From NCBI RefSeq assembly GCF_040802235.1, contig NC_133157.1, positions 36,174,501 through 36,238,500 of the forward strand: a DNA stretch of 64,000 nt. The letters are read 5' to 3'. Positions 1 through 60,830 of this stretch are shown here, piece after piece (positions within the stretch are counted from its first letter, which is position 1; every line of letters begins with the position of its first letter). Below the pieces are notes generated by a model, which was not told where the DNA came from, searched no databases, and was given only the letters and a program-made list of their open reading frames with translations. Source of the stretch: Manis javanica. Taxonomy: Eukaryota > Chordata > Mammalia > Pholidota > Manidae. The position numbers were made by a program, and so were the translations under genes.

Positions 1-28
1 CAGCAGCCCTAACTCCACAAGCCCATAC

Positions 29-49147
<49,119 letters not shown>

Positions 49148-49299
49148 CTTCGAAGAAGCTGGAAGCACTTCAAATCAACACTTGGAGCACCTACAAAAAT
49201 GCTCCCTCGCCTGCAGACAAGAAGTTTATCCGTGCACTCGATCACGCACAGGATCTCTTTCACTTCAATCCCCAGTCTCAAGGGTTCTTTTGGGACAGC

Positions 49300-49610
49300 C
49301 GTCGTTGTGTATCCCTGCGCCTTTGCAGTAGGGAATGCGCTCCTCCCTGACGCGGTTACCAAGCAACCAACCGATAGCCAGGCGCAGGCGCTTCTAACAA
49401 CCCCCGTCAGCTTGCCAGGGAAGAGGGGCGGGGCGAACAGGGAACCTCCGACTTCACTAAGCCCCGCCCCCTCAGGAAGGCTACGATTCGCGGCCTGGAG
49501 TATTAAGAACTCCAGAATGTGGGAGGGGCTGGGACGCCTAGACACCGCCTCCTCATAAATAATTCAAAACCCAGGCGGTGTCCCGGACCCGGAAGTGGAG
49601 TTGCCGAGTC
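49300..49610. promoter_or_regulatory. Divergent DNAI1/FAM219A promoter
   Basis: GC-rich segment between the two divergent first exons. Visible sites: an RFX X-box at 49355-49367, an NRF1-like GCGCAGGCGC at 49382-49391, GC boxes GGGGCGGGGC (49425-49434) and GCCCCGCCCC (49461-49470), an ATAAATAA stretch at 49555-49562 and an ETS/GABPA site CCGGAAGTG at 49589-49597. Transcription starts are inferred, not seen. Confidence 0.8.
49355..49367 (+). promoter_or_regulatory. RFX X-box
   Basis: GTTACC-A-AGCAAC fits the consensus GTNRCC(N0-3)RGYAAC at every position, with a one-base spacer. RFX2/RFX3 bind such sites in promoters of motile-cilium genes, so the likely target is DNAI1, whose start codon is about 210 bp away. 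The motif is near-palindromic and can act in both directions. Confidence 0.85.
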
Positions 49611-49637
49611 ACCGCAGTGGCTGAGCTGCTGACAGGA

Positions 49638-49654
49638 GGCGGCGGCGGCGGCGG
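49638..49654 (+). repeat. GGC trinucleotide repeat in the FAM219A 5' UTR
   Basis: Five GGC units plus GG, inside the presumed 5' untranslated region. Such tracts are often length-variable. Confidence 0.9.
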
Positions 49655-49914
49655 AGGAGGCGAGGCAAGACCTGCGGCTCTGCCTCCACAGCCGCTGTAG
49701 AGCTAGGCAAGCCGACGGAGCCACGCCGGCCTCCACCCGCCAGCGAACCTCCTGCCCTGCTCGCATCCCTCCATCTGTCCTGCTGCTTCAACACCTGACT
49801 TGTCCAGGGCGGCCTGGTCTGCACCACCCACCCGGCTCCTGGGGCCTTCGCCCCGCTCCGTCCAGCCGGCGTCCCTGGCCGCGCCCGGCCCCCAGCCGCT
49901 CGCCCGCCGGCACC

Positions 49915-49974
49915 ATGATGGAAGAGATCGACCGGTTCCAGGTGCCCACCGCGCACTCGGAGATGCAGCCGCTG
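49915..49974 (+). CDS. FAM219A: FAM219A first coding exon (residues 1-20)
   Basis: Encodes MMEEIDRFQVPTAHSEMQPL, which matches the N-terminus of human FAM219A (C9orf25), a small conserved vertebrate protein of unclear function. The start has a good context (ggcaccATGATGG) and I see no upstream ATG in the presumed 5' UTR. The donor gtgagggg follows at 49975 in phase 0. The rest of the protein is not recognised up to 64000, which fits the very long first intron of the human gene. The gene lies head-to-head with DNAI1, as in human. Confidence 0.93.
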
Positions 49975-52224
49975 GTGAGGGGGCGGGCGGTGGGCAGGCA
50001 AGGGCCGGGAGGGGGCGCTGCCTGAGGGCGAGGGAGAGAATCAGGCCTTGGGGACTGTGCGGAGGGGGTGCATTCCAATGGGGCAAAGACCTGTGAAAAC
50101 GCATCGCTGAGGAAGAGGGATTTTCAGGACAAGAAAACCGTAAGAGAATACGCGGGGTGACATCAAAGAGGTCTGTAAAGGCGGAGGGCACAGTCAATGG
50201 AGGCAGGCCAAGGGAGCTACCGCGGCCGTTGGAGGGAACGGAGCGAGCACAATGGTGCACACCGCTAGTGAAGGCCCATAGCTGGGCAAGGAAGGACCTG
50301 TCAAGGGGCACAGCAGGCGGCAGGCCCAGGGGGGCTGGGGTGAGGTGGGGAGGCGTTTAGCCCTAGAGGCCTGTGATGCTCAGGGCTGGGAGGGGACCAG
50401 GGAGTAGTCAGTCAAAGAGGACTGGGAATAGACTTGTAGAGGAGGAGGGGCCTGTCCGCCAGTTGCTGGATTTGGATGGGAACGCTGGGCCAGAACCACT
50501 GACCGGTGGGGGAAAGGGGTCGGTACAGGACCCTGGAATTCCTTTCTTCTCTGGAGGAGAGCACAGGCAGTCGAAGCTACGGATGCCGGAGCCCAGGAAG
50601 AAAGAATGCGGCGGCGAAATGGAGAATCAGGGGCGCGGATGAGGGAGCTCGGGAACCGACAGTAGAAGGGGCGGGGTCGCGCTGGAACCGCCTGTGCCCA
50701 CGGGCTCGGAATAGCCCCCAGCATACTAGGCCTACGTGCTTGGAGTCCTTGCTGGGCGCCGATCCTGCAGCCTGTCCGCGGTTCCAGAGTCAGGGAGGAA
50801 TGATGTCATCGCTGCCGACGCTGAGGGAATGCAAGGGGAGGGCGACGCGGGCTCAGGGAGGCCAGACTTAGGGGAGACCTTGTCCCGCTGAGCACAGCTT
50901 CTTGGGGCTACCTGATTAGCTTGATGGCCCGGTGGCTGGGTGAGAGACGTTGAGGCCTAGCCAGCTGGTACAGGGAGACAGGGAAGGGAGGGAGGCCCAG
51001 GCCCTGTTCGCTGTACCTTCTCCTTTTTCCCTTGGGGCCCAAGGGGTGCTGGTCAGGAACCTGAAGGTTTGGATGTCCTATTCTCTGAGCATTGGTGGAG
51101 CAGGGCAAAACTCTTCAGTCCTGAAGATCTGGGACTCTCTAAGCCTCCACCCTCTGTGTTAGGTGGGGAGGTGAGGAACTGATTCTACCCCTGCTGACAG
51201 ATGTGCTTTGTGGCTTCCCGAGCAAGTAATCTGCCCATTACAGCAGCCAACACAGACCTTGGCAGGGAGCCATGACCAACTCTAAGCCATACCTTTTGGG
51301 GGATGGTAGAGAGAACCATTAGAGTCTACCTGGCAGAAGATAAGTGGCTTTTCCTCTCTTGTGTCTACTTAGGTCTAGAAACTCAAACAGAAAGCTTTAC
51401 AGAAGTGTACAACGTTAAACTGGGGAGAGAGATGCTGATGTACTTTTTTCCTAGCCTTATGCCATTATTCCATTATTTGGGGGCCAGAAAATCCTGGTGA
51501 GAAATCTGTCCCAAGAACTTGAAGAAGAACTTTGGGCTGATTTAAGAGAACTTTCCACTCTGGATTATCTTTCCAGCCAACCTGGCTTGTCAAACTAGAT
51601 TGCCCTTCCAGTTCTAAGTATCTAATTAAGAGGAAAAATAGATGGTGGATGAAGGAAGACGATGAGGTCCAAGTGAGTCAGGAGAGAGAAAGCAATGAAT
51701 TGGTTCTTGCCTTTCATTTAGGGTTCTTAAGAAGGGAAGCAATAGCTGTCCAGGGAGAGGAGGAAAGAGATGTTAGTCCCAGACTCTGTTAGTTGTCCTT
51801 GGTACCTCTGTTATTGCCTGAAGTTCTCCTGGTCTGTGTGGCTCTGGAGTAGAAGTGCTTATGGCAAAGAGGCACTCACCAGAAAGGCTCTGGCTGCCTA
51901 CAGACCCTTTTCTTAAAGACTAAAGCAGCCCTTCTCTGCAAGAGGATACTTTGTTAAGGTTGAATGAGAGCCTTATGGAAGTAGCAATATAGTCATCCCC
52001 CATTTGGGAGTCATAGACCATGCCCTGCAGATCTCAGACTCTTGACTGCTGCTCCCATATTGAAGCCTGGAGGATCCCCATAACTCCTTAAATGCTCTGT
52101 ATATTATTGAGACCAGCAGAATCTTGTATGGAGTTCCTCAAGGGCCTTCATTTCGGAACATAAGGAATCAAGACGGCAAAAGAAAGGGCAAAGTGGCTCT
52201 TTAGGGGTGTTTGGGTAGACCAGT

Positions 52225-52385
52225 AAAATCAAGGGTTCCAGACTCAGACTCAGCTGTGACCTATTCATTTTTTGCAACCTCTAGGAAGTCTCTCCTCTTC
52301 TCTGGATGCAATTTTCCCATTTATTAAATGAAGACAGTTGTAACTATCTCTTTAAAGTTTAAACAGTAGGTCCTCCCTCTCTCTT
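52225..52385 (+). repeat. MIR remnant
   Basis: 'ctcagctgtgacctattcat' and 'ttttcccatttattaaatga' follow the MIR order. Confidence 0.6.
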
Positions 52386-52404
52386 CCAAAGAATATAGTA
52401 GGGA

Positions 52405-52550
52405 CCTGATATCATTAATTCAGCAAATTAATTCACCAAATGTTTATTGAGCATCTGCTTTGTTCCAGATACTACACTAGGTGTTGGGAACACAGTGGTT
52501 AGACACAGGTATGGCTCTGCCCTCCTGGAACTCACAGTTCAGCAGAAGTT
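52405..52550 (+). repeat. Ancient interspersed repeat, family not named
   Basis: 'tgtttattgagcatctgctt', 'taggtgttgggaacacagtg' and 'ctcctggaactcacagttc' resemble the left part of the repeat at 46070. Confidence 0.55.
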
Positions 52551-53569
52551 TATTGTTCTTGCTCACTCCCAGTGCGAGCCCCTCTGAGGGGCTGTCTCCT
52601 TAAGCCCTAAGGGAGTCAAGGCAGTGCTGATGTTAGCATCATTGTCTCTTTGTGGACCAGGCTGTACTGTTAGAGGCCTGTCATGTGAGCTCCATCATCA
52701 AATAGCCATCCCCCATCCATAGTGGTGGGAAGAATCCAGAGGCCATTCCTTGCTCGGAAAGATGAGCTCTAGGGGGAGAGCATCTTTTTAAGAATTTATT
52801 GTTGTTATTTACTTGAAAGAGAAATTAAGGCTTGAAAATGAGGCCTAGGGGAGTGGCAGGGGCTGGGAGAGAAACCACAGCCAGCAGAACTGGGTGTTCC
52901 CAAGGCGCTTATTTAAGCCTCAGTTCCCGGCTAGTGGGAGGAAAAGGAAGAGCTCCTGCCCCATTGTCATCGTCGCTGCTGTTGCCACAGCTGCACAGAG
53001 CCTCCTGTCCTGGATGGGAGTTTGACTGAAGGGAGTGGCTTCCCTCTTTTCTCCCTCAGCCAATTAATTGGCCTGGCTGCGTCTCAGGAGCTAAACCAGG
53101 CTGGGGGCCTATCCCTGAGAGCTCCCTAGAGTCTCTTCCTGGCTGCTTAGGAAGGGAATGAGAGCTCCTCTTGGAGACGTAGGCCCCGGACTCCACTCCT
53201 GCTGTGCCTGTCTCCTAGACAATCCTGAGTGTTTCTGAGCACAGATTTTCCAAAAGAAACTGCCAGGGATAGGCACACCTTCTAAGTCAGTTCTGTGTCT
53301 AAGCCACGTAACTCACTGATCTAGGGAAGCTCCCAGCTATCCAAGGCTCTCTGAACAGTTAGGTTGAATTTGGGCTATTGTTCATGTAGGCAGAAGGGAT
53401 AGGCTTTCTGGCCCTGTTGTCTGTCAGCTGGGCTGGGCAGTCTCACAGTCTGTCTTCTCTCTAGCTGCTATTAGAGAGGAAGAAATTGATTACAAAACAA
53501 CAGAGCTTTTAAGCACTTAATTGTGTCAAGCAAAACCTTGCCTCCTGTGCTCTCAGAGACCTAAGAGAC

Positions 53570-53585
53570 AAAAAAAAAAAAAAAA
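53570..53585 (+). repeat. Poly(A) tract (16 A)
   Basis: Pure A16 after 'cctaagagac'. No SINE or processed-gene body is recognised upstream, so its origin is unclear. Confidence 0.9.
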
Positions 53586-54289
53586 GGCAAATGGCACCAG
53601 ATGGAGTCTCTGCATGCTTGAGAGAAATGCTAGTCTGGCCTCCCTGAAACCTAGGTTATCCATTAACTCATTTTTTAGTTCATGAACACATGCTCAGTTG
53701 CAGATACTTTAAGGATAGAGACAAGCAAGATCTCTCCAGTGGGTGGCCAGGAGAAGGATGGGCTCAACAACTACAGGAAGGCTTTAGGTACACATCAGGA
53801 AAAAGTGGAGATCAACGGAAGGTGCTCCTGAGAGAGAGTAACACCTTCCTTGGGCGAAGATGAAGAATGCTGAGGTTCTGACCTTCTGACTATGTGTCTT
53901 GAAAAGGAGTTTAAGACTCCTCCTGCCTCCTGACACTCAGGGATCGGGATCATCAGGACATTAATTCAGTGAGTAGGACACAACAGCTCCTAAAAGTGGC
54001 AGAGAGAACATTATAAAGATAGCAAGAAGCCACTATGGAAAATTGCCTACCTGTCTGGAAGGTATCCTACTGTCTGGGAGTCTTAAGTTGCCTCCTCATA
54101 GTCAGATGACTTTTCAATTTATGGATGGATCCTCCTAGTGGGTCTATGTGGCCCATGACCCAGTAGTATTCCTCAGGTTCTGGGATGAGCATACTCTTCT
54201 CTCTTTCTCTATATTGCAAAGTGAGGATCAGGTTTGCTCAGGCCTCCAGCTCCTCTCTTACCACACATCTCCTCAATCTATAAACACAA

Positions 54290-54880
54290 AGAGCTTACTT
54301 TTTGCTAGATGTTGTACAGGGCTCAATAACAAGAATCTTGCCCCAGGGATATACACAATCAAGACTGATTGACGTATTATAGGTAATGAACTCTGCAAGA
54401 AGTAAGAACCAGGCCCAGCAGGGCCAAAGAAAAACAGGAAGGGCCTTCATTAAGTTGGGTGGGGGGGGGCTCCTCACAGAGGAGACATTCCTGACCTGGC
54501 TCTTAGAAGAGGACTAGAAGCTTGGCAGTCTAATAGAAAAAGGTGAGGATAAGAGTTTCTAGCAAAGGGCAAGGAGAAAGAAGCAAAAGGGTACAAATGA
54601 ATAAATGAAGGGTTGTAATGAAAGAAATAACATGAACTATGAGTTTAGGAGTACCACTTCAGTAGTGGTTGCGAGATTGGAGAAGGTGAGATTGGAGGAT
54701 CGGAAAACTAATGTGGAGGTGGGTGCAATCATAAGCCAGGCAAGAGATGAAGAGACTAAAGCAGAAAGAGAGGAGGGAGCATATATACAGATGCTAATAA
54801 AGTGAAATAGGCAGAATGTGGTACCTGTTTGGATGTGGGGTAGAGAGGTCAGAAGTCAAGGATAACTGTCAGCTTTCTGC
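54290..54880 (+). repeat. Ancient interspersed repeat, family not named
   Basis: 'gagacattcctgacctggct', 'aaagggcaaggagaaagaag' and 'ggtcagaagtcaaggataac' match the family at 46070-46825, right part included. Confidence 0.5.
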
Positions 54881-55198
54881 CATGGATATCTGCATAGCAA
54901 GAAGCACCATCATCACCCCAGGAATTTCAGGGGGCCTGTGTACCTCTTGGCTTCAGAGACTGCTTATGTGGGAAAAGGCTGATGTTTTCCTTTGCTCTGC
55001 TGTTGAAATTGCATCCTTGGGGTTATGGGGGACACATGAGTCTTAGAGGACCAAAACCGAGTGACACTGGCTCTAAAGCCTCAAAAAGTGTACCAAGAAA
55101 TGTACTCACCTGCTAGTGAATACTTTCCCTCTGCGGCTTCTTTGATGAATACAAGTGAATTGGTGGCAGCAAGGAGCCACAGTGGGCTGTTGTTATGC

Positions 55199-55241
55199 TT
55201 TTCACAGCAGCACTTTTTTTTTTTTTTCACAGCAGCACTTT
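55199..55241. repeat. 18-bp direct repeat flanking a T tract
   Basis: TTTTCACAGCAGCACTTT occurs at 55199-55216 and again at 55224-55241; the only sequence between them is Ts. Either a poly(A)-only L1-mediated insertion with target-site duplication or a slippage duplication. Confidence 0.9.
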
Positions 55242-56693
55242 GATGAAGGAAAAATAAAATCCTTGTTGGCTGAGAGATTGCAGTTTTTGGCCTGGCCTTT
55301 TAACATTATTCTAGTCAAACCTATGGCTTCCTATGAATTAGCTGAGCTTGGTCCTTTCGCTGATTTCTTCTAGAATGGATGTGTGAATTACTGTTTTACC
55401 TGGAAGAGTCAGAATGGAGAAGGACACATATCTCCCTTCTCTGACACCAGCCCTGGGGTAACAGCAGCATCCAGGCTGCTATCTTCCAGGCAAGGTGTGT
55501 CAAGGGAGCAGGCTTCTGGGGTGAGATAGCTCAGAGGTGACTTGGCTTCTTAAAGGTCCCAGGCATAGCCTCTGCAGGCAGGTGCTTCCATGTAGCTGAG
55601 AGTCAGGCTGAGTCATTTCCAGCCCCCAGCTGTCTACTGCCCCAAAATGGAAAATGGAGCCTTCTTCCCTTGAACCTAGTCTCAGGAACCTTCTCCCCTC
55701 CTTGAAAGGGCAAATAGAGCCTTATATTTGGAAAGGGGACAAGGGAGACTCAGCTTCTTGGGATTAGCTAATTCATGCCTTCCAGCAGAACTGGTGCAGG
55801 AAGCCCAGGATGGGGCAGAAAGGGGCAAATCAGGTTAATGGCAGATACCTAGAAGTGCTGGTTAAAGGAAGCAAGAGGTGTGGCTCAGCAGGCTCTCAAG
55901 TTATTGTTTCCTAAGGAGACTCTAGTGGGAATCTTGCCATCAAAGCTGGAGAAAGGAAGGAAGGAAGGAAAGAGGCAGAGCTGATACCAGTCCTGGAGCT
56001 GGCTCTGCTCTGGAGTTCAGAAATTGGCACATGACCCAAAGGTCTCACTTTGGGACACCCAAGTGAGCTCCTGGGCTCTACAGAGGACTCTGGAGTGGGG
56101 AAGTCAACTAGCAAGGAGGCCCAGGGTCTGGTCTGGGGGATGGGTCAATGGGCCAGTAGGAGTTCCCTTGAGGCTTTACATTCTTAGGAGTCAGTTTAAG
56201 CTAATACATACTTACCTTTGCTGTTATTATTCAGAGATGTCAAATTGAGGACCAGATGGTTATGATTTTTGAGGATCAATTTTAGTTCTTGTGATGATAT
56301 GACTGTATGCACAAGTAAGAGGGGGCTAATGGCCATGAAGGGTGTTCTCTGAATGACCATCCTAGCCCTGAGAAATTCAAGAATGACAAAAGGCCACATC
56401 CAGGCAGAAATGAGCCCCTCCACTGTGGCTCCTGGCCTAGTTTTGCCTGTTTTCATCACAGGACTCTTGGCTGTCATAACCAAGAGTTTACCCCATCTTT
56501 CTATTTAGAACAGTACCTTTAACTAAGATTTATTAAATTAACTGCACCCAAATCACGGAGTGAGAACCATATATATTTTACTATGTTGTTAACTTAAACA
56601 TAATTACATACAAGCTGTAAATAATTTATAGTTCCCATATTAATTTCCAGTTTTATCCTTATAAAGGAATTGGTGAAGCCCTCAGCCATGCAG

Positions 56694-56995
56694 GCTTAGA
56701 CCAGCATTTCCTGTAGTATATTCTTAGGAATATTGGTCCTTTGAGATAATCTTATGGGGGGAAAAGGATCTATAGACAACTTCTTTTGGGAAACACTACA
56801 TTCTCTATACCAGCTCATTTTACTAGCATTTTAAAGGCACTGAGAAGTCCTGCAGTAAAGAAACCTTTCCACTTTGTTTAACTCAATGTTTCCCAAGGTT
56901 ATATAGCTATGGGACCTTTTTCATGTTATATCTATTAACATCTTACAGAACCAATGTGTTTCATGGAATACTCCTTAGGAAATGCTGGCTTAAAA
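56694..56995. mobile_element. Non-autonomous hAT-type DNA transposon
   Basis: Terminal inverted repeats CCAGCATTTCCT (56701-56712) and AGGAAATGCTGG (56977-56988) bound about 286 bp, and further inverted similarity extends inward. With termini CAG...CTG the flanking octamers are GCTTAGAC and GCTTAAAA, a decayed 8-bp duplication as expected for hAT elements. No coding sequence inside. I cannot name the family. Confidence 0.7.
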
Positions 56996-57281
56996 ATTGG
57001 TCTCTCTTCTGATCCAGTCTAGATTTGCATTCTTCCCAGTTCTTTTGAACTTCTATTATAACCCATACCATTTTGCCCCATGCTGGTCTCTAATAGGATG
57101 TCACTGTGTTCTGTCAGGGTCTGAACTTGTTGCCATCAGTGGGAAGTTTCTAGTGAACTTTGGTCAGGTGTAGAAGTAAATGTTAAGTGCCTAGTTTTTC
57201 TCATGATATTACAAAGGAGTTTTACTTACTTTCAAGTCTCTCTACTAAATGGTGGTTTGGTGAACCCAGCAACTTCACCAT

Positions 57282-57365
57282 TAGCTTTTTTTTTTGGACA
57301 GCTTCATTGAGATATAATTCATATACTGTACACTTAAGCATTTAGTACTTGACTTTTAATCCTAG
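57282..57365 (-). mobile_element. Short L1 3' remnant, antisense
   Basis: T tract followed by 'cattgagatataattcatat' and 'gtacacttaagc', the antisense L1 3' end also seen at 1130. Confidence 0.7.
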
Positions 57366-59649
57366 TATGGCTGCTCTTTGCCTTAGTTCTGTTTCTCCTT
57401 TTTTCCTATAGGCTGTGTTCTGCCCTTTTCTGTTCTGCTAAGCAGGAGATAATAGAAAGATTATAGTCCACATCTTTCATCAGGAAGAATCCTATCTCAA
57501 TTAGGATTTAAGCTGAAAAACTTGATTTCCTGATTAGATTACCTCCCTCTAAATGACTCCATTAGTCACAGCAGCCCATGAAGCATCCCTGCATAATCAT
57601 TTTATAGCCCCTACTCCATGGGCATGGATGATAAGCAGGTTTCACCCCTTATGCCAGTGCCCATTGGTCAGTGGTGGCTGCCTAGTGCATATGTTAAGGT
57701 GGATTCTGAGGCAGGGTCTGATTCAGTAAGAAAGAGTGACATACTTGATTTACCATAACTGCCATGGTCTTCAGCAAGGGAAACATCAGTGCTAGTGCTC
57801 TGCTCATCATCCTGGAGCCGTGAATCATCATAGTTCTCCTAGGCAAAGAAAACAAACACTCTTGGGGATCTTAGCCAGCTTGGCAATCTGTTTCACTAAG
57901 GGGCTGGAATTTTATGATATGGCTTCTTAAGAAATGAATGGAAAAAAACAGATCTTTCCTTACCCTAATCTTCATGGGTTTTTGAAGTATTGACTTGATA
58001 TAAAGTTAATAATCCCTTGAAAATAGGCCAGGTAAGAGGGACTAATCTTGACTCTGCTAAGCAGATAAGAGGGAAAAAGGGCAGATCCAGAAGAAGACCT
58101 TATAAATATCACATAAGTGGTTGGCCACACTTAAGATGAAATTATAAACCCTTGAGCAAAGGAGCAAGAAGAAGGTGTAGGCTACAAGAGGAGACTCCTT
58201 AGCCAGCGGTACTAGAGAGGAAAGGCCCTGCTATGGGATATACAGCCTTAGCACTCTCTTTTTTCCCCAGGCCCTAATTTTTCCTTCTGTTTTCCCAGAG
58301 ACTGATTTTCAACTCTGAAGTCAACCTGGCTGCTATAGTGGATACTTTGGAGTTTCTTACCTCTGGAACTAAACACAGACCTCTCCATGTGATCTGACCA
58401 GCACAGATTGCTGTGGGGCTGCCACTGTCCATAATATTGATACTGTACTTCTATTATTGTCAGCTGAGGTTTCATGATCATATTTAATAGCTATACCTAT
58501 TATTATATTGAACTCAGGACACATCTGAAATAAGGTAGTCCTTTGTCTTAGCAGTGTAAGGCATGCATCCTCTTCCTTTGTTCAGCAGTGTAAAAGGCTA
58601 GATCCTGGGATCATGTCTTGAGCTGTGCTGCCTACCAGTTTAGGTAAGGGTCTAGTATGTGGTAGTTTCATACTTAGAAACTGTATCATATGTGTGTAAT
58701 ATGACTCTTTTTCTCAGAGAGGTAGCTGGCTGAATTTGGTAATGTGTAATTTAAATAGGAATGCTATGTGATTGAGTAAGCTAGAGTAGACCTTCAGAGA
58801 GCTAGTACTTATGTGAGCAGAAAGTTTAATGTAAGTCTACTATATGATATAGCCATCAGAAAAGCTAATGTGCTAATTGGGCTGCATTAATAGAGGTGTG
58901 GAGTTTATGTCTTGGAGGTGATTGTCCTACTTGGCACTGGTCAGCACTATCTGAAGTCCTGCATTCTATGCTGATACCATCATTCAAGAGAAGGAGTAAA
59001 TGGAATGTTGAAAGGAGTCAAGCTCTGTCATGTGAGAACAGTTAAAAGAACTGAGACTGTTCAACCTTTAAAAAAACAGTCTCAGGGAAAACATTTTAAG
59101 GTTTTCAAATGCCTAAAGGACTGAAGTTAAGAAAGGAAGATGGTTAGATTTCTTGTTACCTGTGGCTTCACAGGGAGGAATCAGGGTTTTTGAGTAGGAT
59201 CATGAACATGTTTCTATATCTGGACCTCCCCTACCTTCTATCTCAACTGCTCCCCATTCCTTGTGGTAGCAGTTCTTAAGTTGGGCCTGAAGCCAGGATA
59301 CTTGGGAGACATGTTGCTCTTTACAAAATGCCACACTCTTTTTAAAGTAGGAGCTAGGAACAACATTCTAGCAATAAACATGGCTCTATTGTGTGCAATA
59401 TAAACATGTCCAAAAAAAATCCACTGTGGAACTTAGTATGAGCAGTACTTTCCTAGTTTTCTGTTAATATGTGTTTGCTAATCTTTCCTATCTTTCAAGG
59501 TCTATCAGAAAAGTCTCACCTTCTCCATGCATCCTCTTTGCTCAGTAAGATGTGAACTCTCCATTCTATCTGTCCCGCAGCCTCAATACTTTGTCTTTGT
59601 GTAAAGTTTATGGATACAGTGTCTTATTCTTATCTTAAATTCCTTTCTA

Positions 59650-59815
59650 AGGTAGGTAAAAAGATGTTTCCAAAGCACTGAACAACCTTGAGAAATAGAT
59701 TGGGAAAATCATTTTTGCCCCTTTTACAGATATACAAGCAAAATCCAAAAAAGTAGAGAAGCCTGCCTATTACCCAGTTGGAGGTCGGCATGGCCTAGAC
59801 TAGAACCCAGATATA
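59650..59815 (-). repeat. MIR remnant, antisense
   Basis: 'ccccttttacagatatacaa' and 'tagactagaacccag' resemble reversed MIR. Confidence 0.5.
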
Positions 59816-60524
59816 TCCTGACTCCCAGCCCAAATTTCCTTCACATTTTGGGAACTAACTAAGTTCTTCTTTATCAGCTTAAACTTCTCCACTGGTTTTT
59901 GAGGCATCGACACCAGGCTTTTGCCCCTCCCAGCTGGCCATACTTTCTTACCATTCATTCCAACTTTCTTTCTAGTAGGTCCAGCCAGGCTCTTCATCTC
60001 CTTTTGTCTATTGGCATCTTGAGGCCTACTCTCCTCTTAAGAATTCTCTCCCCTCTCCTCTGCCTATTCCACTCCTACCTGTTCTTCAGAGGGCCATATA
60101 AACTCCCCATGTCCTGGAAGCCTTCACTGACTATTTAAGTAAGCTCTCAACCAAGCTCCAAAACCTCTATCACATAACTTGATACATATGGCATCCTGAT
60201 TTGGGGGTCCACTCTGTGTGTTATATTGTGAGTCTTATCACCCCAACTTCCCTTTTAAGTCTTTGGCAGATGGCTTCTGCCCTCAGAGCTTAGAGTCTGG
60301 CAAAGAAGAGATTTACTTTCATGAAACAGAACTACAGGTTCCTTTAAGGATGAGTGGAGAAGAGGTTGGGAGATGATTCTAAGGAGGGGACCAGTAGAGT
60401 CCCAGAGGGGGATGAGTAGGTGGGCATTAATGAGTGGAATAGAAGGTACATGTGGGGAATTGTGGAAACATGAGTGGAGACTCAGGGGATTACATGGATT
60501 GGGGTATTCATTCATTATTCAAAA

Positions 60525-60830
60525 AAAATCTTTTGATCATTTGCTATATGCAAGACACTGTACCAGACACAGGGAATAAGATGATGAATAAAGCAGACAT
60601 GGTCCTTGCCTTTATGAACTGACAGTCCAGTGGGAGAGACAGATACTAACAAATAAAGTATAGTAACAAAATTAAAAACTATGATGAGTAAAAGACAAGA
60701 ACAAAGTAACATGAGAGCGAATAGTTAAGCTTTCCACATTAGATAGGGGGTGTCAGGTAAGGTTCCTATGAGAAACTAATGTTTGAGTTCAGACCATAGG
60801 ATAAGAAGGACCTTGAAAGTTCTGATAAAG
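60525..60830 (+). repeat. Ancient interspersed repeat, family not named
   Basis: 'tgatgaataaagcagacatg', 'gtccttgcctttatgaactg' and 'ccagtgggagagacagatac' match the left part of the repeat at 46070. Confidence 0.6.

Larger units (their letters stand above)
49300..50800. other. CpG island spanning both first exons
   Basis: CpG dinucleotides are dense (for example 49570-49990 and 50560-50850), unlike the CpG-poor flanks. The island covers the shared promoter, FAM219A exon 1 and the start of its first intron. Boundaries are judged by eye. Confidence 0.85.

Noticed and set aside
49703..50311. 202-aa minus-strand open frame in the CpG island
   Set aside because: GC-rich islands lack stop codons by composition; it overlaps FAM219A exon 1 on the other strand and matches no protein I know.
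53500..53600. A16 tract as the tail of a SINE or processed pseudogene
   Set aside because: No SINE body or coding remnant precedes it, and no clear target-site duplication was found.
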